Source: a bacterium (GTDB lineage Bacteria; ARS69). From it: DNA of 10,977 bases. The notes under the pieces are model-generated. The model did not search any database. It was not told the DNA's origin and saw only the letters and a program-made list of their open reading frames with translations. This document shows positions 7,928 to 10,977 of this stretch, piece after piece. Position 1 is the stretch's first letter. Every line of letters begins with the position of its first letter. The stretch covers positions 1-10,977 of the forward strand of contig JALGZO010000220.1 in the NCBI GenBank assembly GCA_025774865.1, written 5' to 3'. Made by a program: the position numbers and the translations under genes.

Positions 7928-8605
7928 TTGGCGACCAGGCTCGTGTATCTCGTTCGTCACGGTCAGTACCACATGGATCCGAACTCCGCTCGCTTCGGCA
8001 CGCTCACCGCACTGGGTCGTCGACAGGCCAAGCGTGTCGGTCGGCTTCTTCGTCCGCTTCCCGTGACCCGACTCCATTGCAGCGATTTGCCCCGGGCCAG
8101 AGAAACCGCGGCGATCATTCACGAGGGCGTTCCGGCCCTTGGGCCTTTCGTCTCACGTCGACTCCGCGAGTGCATGCCGGGGCTCCCGCTGTCGATGCTG
8201 CGGAAGCATGCCGGCGACCTGGATGACCTCGAGTTGCTGCGCCGCGTCCGAAACAACACACGCTTCAAACGGATCATGGAGCACCAGATCGCACGCGACA
8301 TGAAACGCGAGGTCGCGGAGCTGTCGGCCGCGTTCTCAAACGGATCGCGCCGGGCCGACCGAGCTTTCGCCTACTACTTCAAGCCGGCGCGCGGCTCGGA
8401 CAAGCTGGACGTCGTCGTGTGCCACGGCAATCTCATTCGCGCTCTGTTCTGCCGGGCGATGGGAGTTCCACCGGAGTATTGGTTGAGCATGATGCCCACC
8501 CACGCGGGGATCACGGTCATCGGCGTCGAAAGCTCACGAAGAGTGCGGCCCATCGCGTTCAACGAGACGCTCCATCTTCCCCCGGAAATGCGCACGGAAT
8601 TCTAG
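7928..8605 (+). CDS. Histidine phosphatase superfamily protein, PGAM5-like
   Basis: The 225-residue protein has the branch-1 histidine phosphatase motifs: VRHGQYH at 9-15 with nucleophile H11 and R10, TALGRRQA at 27-34, CSDLPRARETA at 51-61 with R56 the likely phosphate-binding Arg, LREC at 79-82 with E81 the likely acid/base, and CHGN at 165-168 with H166. RHGQYH, the FPPE-like GVPPEYWL stretch and a C-terminal LPPEMRT resemble mitochondrial PGAM5, a protein Ser/Thr phosphatase, more than metabolic phosphoglycerate mutase. A ~60-residue variable segment (85-145) is rich in charged residues. No signal peptide is seen, so it is probably cytoplasmic. The start is TTG with a good ribosome site, 4 bases after the propeller stop, so the two are probably co-transcribed. 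A protein-phosphatase role is inferred from resemblance, and a small-molecule substrate is equally possible. Confidence 0.88.
   Translation: MATRLVYLVRHGQYHMDPNSARFGTLTALGRRQAKRVGRLLRPLPVTRLHCSDLPRARETAAIIHEGVPALGPFVSRRLRECMPGLPLSMLRKHAGDLDDLELLRRVRNNTRFKRIMEHQIARDMKREVAELSAAFSNGSRRADRAFAYYFKPARGSDKLDVVVCHGNLIRALFCRAMGVPPEYWLSMMPTHAGITVIGVESSRRVRPIAFNETLHLPPEMRTEF
8602..8605. other. CTAG shared by two convergent stop codons
   Basis: TAG at 8603-8605 ends the phosphatase gene on the plus strand. TAG on the minus strand, read from 8604 to 8602, ends the ATP-grasp gene. Both stops sit in one CTAG palindrome, so the genes overlap by 4 bases tail to tail and no room remains for an intergenic terminator. 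Confidence 0.9.
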
Positions 8606-9828
8606 GGGAGTAAGCCCGCGTAGAGCTGAACCTCAGTCGCCACCCGGTCCGCCATGTGGAGCGTGCTGTCGAGGTCCTCGTGGCGAAGCATGACGAAGCC
8701 GTCGGCGAGGAGGCTCCGACGCCAGTCCTTCGCCGGCTGGCCGACGGGCGTCAGGTCGACGGCGCAGATGTGTTCCCCGTACTGCGCGAGAATTCTGTCG
8801 AGTCCTTCGATCTTCTGGACCACGCCGGCTCCTTGCGCACGCTTGAAGATCCCCGCCGAGTGGTACTTCCGATCCACCGGCTGGCTGAAGCGACCATAGC
8901 AGGCCGCTTCGGCCCAGCCACGGTAGAGGTCCAGGTCGCTGGCGAAGTTCATGAGGTCGACGGTGCGGACACCGGGCGCGCGCGCCGCGATCTCGCCGAA
9001 TACGGCCGTGCCGTCTTCCTGTCGGAACCACTCCATGTGCGTGAAGCCGGTGGAGAAGCCGAGAGCCTTCAGCACGTGGAAGCCCATCTCGCGTCCCGAC
9101 GCGACCCAATCCGAGTCGACATCGCGGCGGCAAATCGTCTGCTGACTGATCCACTGGTGCTGTCGTGACACGAGCGCGCGCGGCCGATAGTACGCGATGT
9201 TGTAGTAGAGCACCTCGCCGTCGGCGCACACGGTGTCGAACGTGTAGTCCTCACCCTGGACGAACTCCTCCACGCTGACCTCTTCTACGTGGCGGAGCCG
9301 CGGGATGACCGCTTCCAGGTCGTCGGGGCCGTCGAGTCGGTAGGTGTCCTGCGACCCGGCGCCGGCGATCGGCTTCACGACGAGCGGGAAGCCGATGCGT
9401 TCGGCCTCCTCTCGGATCTTCGCCGCACTGAACGCGTTCGAGTGACGCGGCGTCCGGATGCCGGCTCGGTCGAGGTGCTGCTTCATGATCTCCTTGTCGC
9501 GGAACGCAGTCGTCTGTTCGACACTCATTCCGGGAAGCCCGAGGTCTTCGCGGATTCTCGCCGCCAGCACCATGACCAGTTCGAACAGGCATTCCACGCG
9601 ATCGATCTTGGCCTTCGACGCGAGCCGGCGGACGTCGCCAAGCACCGCCGCCTCGTCTGCGAACGAACTCACCTGGACGTAGGCGGATAGATGCTTCCGC
9701 GCGAGCTCCGGGAGAGCCCCTTCCGGCTGGTCACCGAGCCCGATGACGTTCGCTCCGACCTCGGCCAGACCACGGGTGAAATGCGGCATCTCCGCCGGGA
9801 AGCCCGGGGACAGCATCAGGACGTTCAT
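8602..9828 (-). CDS. ATP-grasp ligase-like protein, second gene of a paralogous pair
   Basis: The product is 408 residues. Residues 1-105 form a Rossmann-like pre-ATP-grasp domain opening MNVLMLSPGFPAEMPHFTRGL. The ATP-grasp fold follows: RDKEIMK at 110-116, GFPLVVKP at 146-153 with K152 a likely ATP-phosphate ligand, a GAGS loop at 156-159, VEEFVQGEDYTFD at 186-198, HMEW at 264-267 with E266, and FGEIAAR at 277-283 with E279 and R283. The Asn of the canonical ExNxR metal motif is Ala here. E-E-R spacing (13 and 4 residues) resembles that remembered for L-amino-acid ligases such as BacD. The likely chemistry is ATP-dependent acyl-phosphate formation and amide ligation, substrate unknown. The ATG at 9828 has GGAGGT just upstream and overlaps the previous gene's stop as ATGA, so translation is probably coupled. 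An upstream extension in frame to about 10356 only reads across the neighbour. Confidence 0.85.
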   Translation of the reverse strand: MNVLMLSPGFPAEMPHFTRGLAEVGANVIGLGDQPEGALPELARKHLSAYVQVSSFADEAAVLGDVRRLASKAKIDRVECLFELVMVLAARIREDLGLPGMSVEQTTAFRDKEIMKQHLDRAGIRTPRHSNAFSAAKIREEAERIGFPLVVKPIAGAGSQDTYRLDGPDDLEAVIPRLRHVEEVSVEEFVQGEDYTFDTVCADGEVLYYNIAYYRPRALVSRQHQWISQQTICRRDVDSDWVASGREMGFHVLKALGFSTGFTHMEWFRQEDGTAVFGEIAARAPGVRTVDLMNFASDLDLYRGWAEAACYGRFSQPVDRKYHSAGIFKRAQGAGVVQKIEGLDRILAQYGEHICAVDLTPVGQPAKDWRRSLLADGFVMLRHEDLDSTLHMADRVATEVQLYAGLLP

Positions 9829-10977
9829 GCGACCTCCACGTCGACCCGGCGGATGATACGCCCCAGCGCCTCGCGCACCACGGCCGTCTCCGGGTGGCGC
9901 ACGATCACGTAGCCGTCCCCGTCGTACGTTCCCGTGGTGGATCGGCCCGGCTCCGGCAGCATGACCTCGACGGCCAGGTCGCCCACCTCCTGGGCGGCGC
10001 GCTCGACCCCGCGCACCGCGCGGATCCGCCCGGGCCCGCGGCCCCGCAAGAAAGCGACGCCCGCCGCGAAGGGTCGCGCCGGCGGCTCGAACTGATCCAG
10101 GATCATGAGCCTCGCCCACGCGCGATAGAAGTCGGTGTCGTGCGCATATGACATCAGGGTCACGAACTGCGCCCCCGGCGGCCGCGCCCCGACTTCCGAG
10201 ATCGCGTAGGTTCCGTCCTCGCGCTGGAACCACTCCATGTGACTGAGACCGGTCTTCATTCCGAGCGCTCGCAACGCCTGTTCCGCGATCGGGAGAAAGC
10301 CGTCGAAGTCGGGCCGCCGGACCTCGCGGGGTAGGACGACACACCATTGAATCCACGGCTTCTCGAGCACCTCGAGGGGTCCCGGTAGATAGTCGGTCGT
10401 GGAGTACCAGACGACTCGGTCGTCGAGGAAGACGCTATCGAAGGAGTGCTCCTCGCCGACGACGAGCTCTTCGAGCATCGTCTCCTGCCCGGCGCCGGGG
10501 CTTCCCCATCCCAGCGCGGCCTCGAGCCTTTCGCGGGAGTCGACCCGGAACGTGCCGCGCGAGCCCGAACCGGACGTCGGTTTCACGATCAAGGGAAAGC
10601 CGACCTCTTCGACGAAGCGCCAGATCTCTGTCTCGCTCGCCGCGCGCCGGTGGCGCGCGCAAGGAAGTCCCGCGGCGGACAGAACCTCTTTCATGCGGGC
10701 CTTGTCGCGGAAGTTCCTCGCCGCGTCCGCCCCGAGGCCGGGAATCTCGAGCGCATCGCGAACCTCGCCGAGCGGCACTTGGAGCTCTTCGAGCGCACCG
10801 ATCAATCGCTCTACCGGCCCGATCTCTCCAGCGAGCCGCCGAACGGAGCGGGCGATGGATTGTGGGTCGATCGCGTCGTCGACGGTCTCGAAGGCGGCGA
10901 GCCGATCCCGCAGAGGCGACTCGATCTTGTCTCGGGTGTCCTGCGTGACGAGCGCGACTTTCACTCCGGGCAGCTCG
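9825..10977 (-). CDS. ATP-grasp ligase-like protein, first gene of the pair, 5'-partial
   Basis: The visible part encodes about 383 residues. Counting the GTG at 10964 as residue 1, it has RDKARMK at 86-92, GFPLIVKP at 122-129 with K128, SGSGSRG at 131-137, MLEELVVGEEHSFDS at 163-177, HMEW at 242-245 with E244, and ISEVGARPPGA at 255-265 with E257 and R261. These match the downstream paralogue in order and spacing, and again the Asn of ExNxR is replaced, here by Gly. The GTG at 10964 is probably not the start. It lacks a ribosome site, the frame stays open to the edge (ELPG precedes VKVALVTQ), and it aligns near residue 26 of the paralogue, so roughly 20-25 N-terminal residues should lie outside. 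The TGA at 9827-9825 overlaps the next ATG. The two proteins probably act in the same pathway, on consecutive or related substrates, or as a complex. Confidence 0.83.
   Translation of the reverse strand, partial: ELPGVKVALVTQDTRDKIESPLRDRLAAFETVDDAIDPQSIARSVRRLAGEIGPVERLIGALEELQVPLGEVRDALEIPGLGADAARNFRDKARMKEVLSAAGLPCARHRRAASETEIWRFVEEVGFPLIVKPTSGSGSRGTFRVDSRERLEAALGWGSPGAGQETMLEELVVGEEHSFDSVFLDDRVVWYSTTDYLPGPLEVLEKPWIQWCVVLPREVRRPDFDGFLPIAEQALRALGMKTGLSHMEWFQREDGTYAISEVGARPPGAQFVTLMSYAHDTDFYRAWARLMILDQFEPPARPFAAGVAFLRGRGPGRIRAVRGVERAAQEVGDLAVEVMLPEPGRSTTGTYDGDGYVIVRHPETAVVREALGRIIRRVDVEVA
9832..9837 (-). promoter_or_regulatory. Shine-Dalgarno for the second ATP-grasp gene
   Basis: On the minus strand GGAGGT spans 9837 to 9832, 3 bases before the ATG at 9828. 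The match is strong though the spacing is short. It lies in the last codons of the upstream ATP-grasp gene (encoding VEV), as expected for coupled translation. Confidence 0.6.

Noticed and set aside
9829-10356. N-terminal extension of the second ATP-grasp gene to an upstream ATG at 10356.
   Set aside because: The extra residues only cross-read the preceding ATP-grasp gene. MNVLMLSPGFP at 9828 is a typical family start with a ribosome site.
10961-10964. Possible GTGA overlap with a further upstream minus-strand gene ending at TGA.
   Set aside because: Only four codons of that frame are visible, and the better reading is that the ATP-grasp gene itself continues past the edge.

Overview
The window is about 11 kb of GC-rich, almost fully coding bacterial DNA holding five protein genes, two of them cut by the window edges. 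I see no RNA gene, insertion sequence or CRISPR array. Two adjacent secreted proteins carry the same C-terminal module: a PNPF motif, then a FlgD-like Ig / type IX (T9SS-like) sorting domain ending in a basic residue. With the high GC and the Calx-beta, cadherin-like and choice-of-anchor-D (ASH) modules, this suggests a high-GC FCB-group or related lineage, such as Candidatus Eisenbacteria, Krumholzibacteriota or neighbours. That placement is inference, because no marker gene is present.

Left part, + strand. Positions 3-5123 encode the C-terminal 1,700 or so residues of a giant modular extracellular protein. It opens with what looks like the end of a calcineurin-type metallophosphoesterase domain. 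PKD/K319L-like, Calx-beta, InlB-like, two cadherin-like and one DNRLRE/CBM96-like module follow, then eight ASH repeats, an acidic Pro/Gly linker and the sorting domain. The ASH array has higher-order order: a three-repeat block of exactly 954 bp occurs twice in tandem. After a 124-bp gap, 5248-7923 encodes a secreted or membrane-anchored VPS10/BNR-type beta-propeller with the same kind of C-terminus. Four bases further on, under a good Shine-Dalgarno sequence, a TTG-started gene (7928-8605) encodes a histidine phosphatase resembling PGAM5.

Right part, - strand. Two paralogous ATP-grasp ligase-like genes form a tightly coupled operon with an ATGA overlap. The first in transcription order (10977-9825) enters from beyond the right edge and is 5'-partial. 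The second (9828-8602) is complete. Its stop codon and that of the histidine phosphatase lie in the same CTAG, so the two transcription units converge with no space between them.

Working picture: the left genes make surface or secreted proteins probably exported by a T9SS-like route. The ATP-grasp pair probably forms amide or related ACP-independent carboxylate linkages on an unknown small molecule. Nothing visible links the two halves, and I see no defence or mobile system. The items most worth following are the 954-bp repeat duplication, the enzyme-plus-adhesin architecture, the ATP-grasp pair, and the zero-gap convergence at CTAG.
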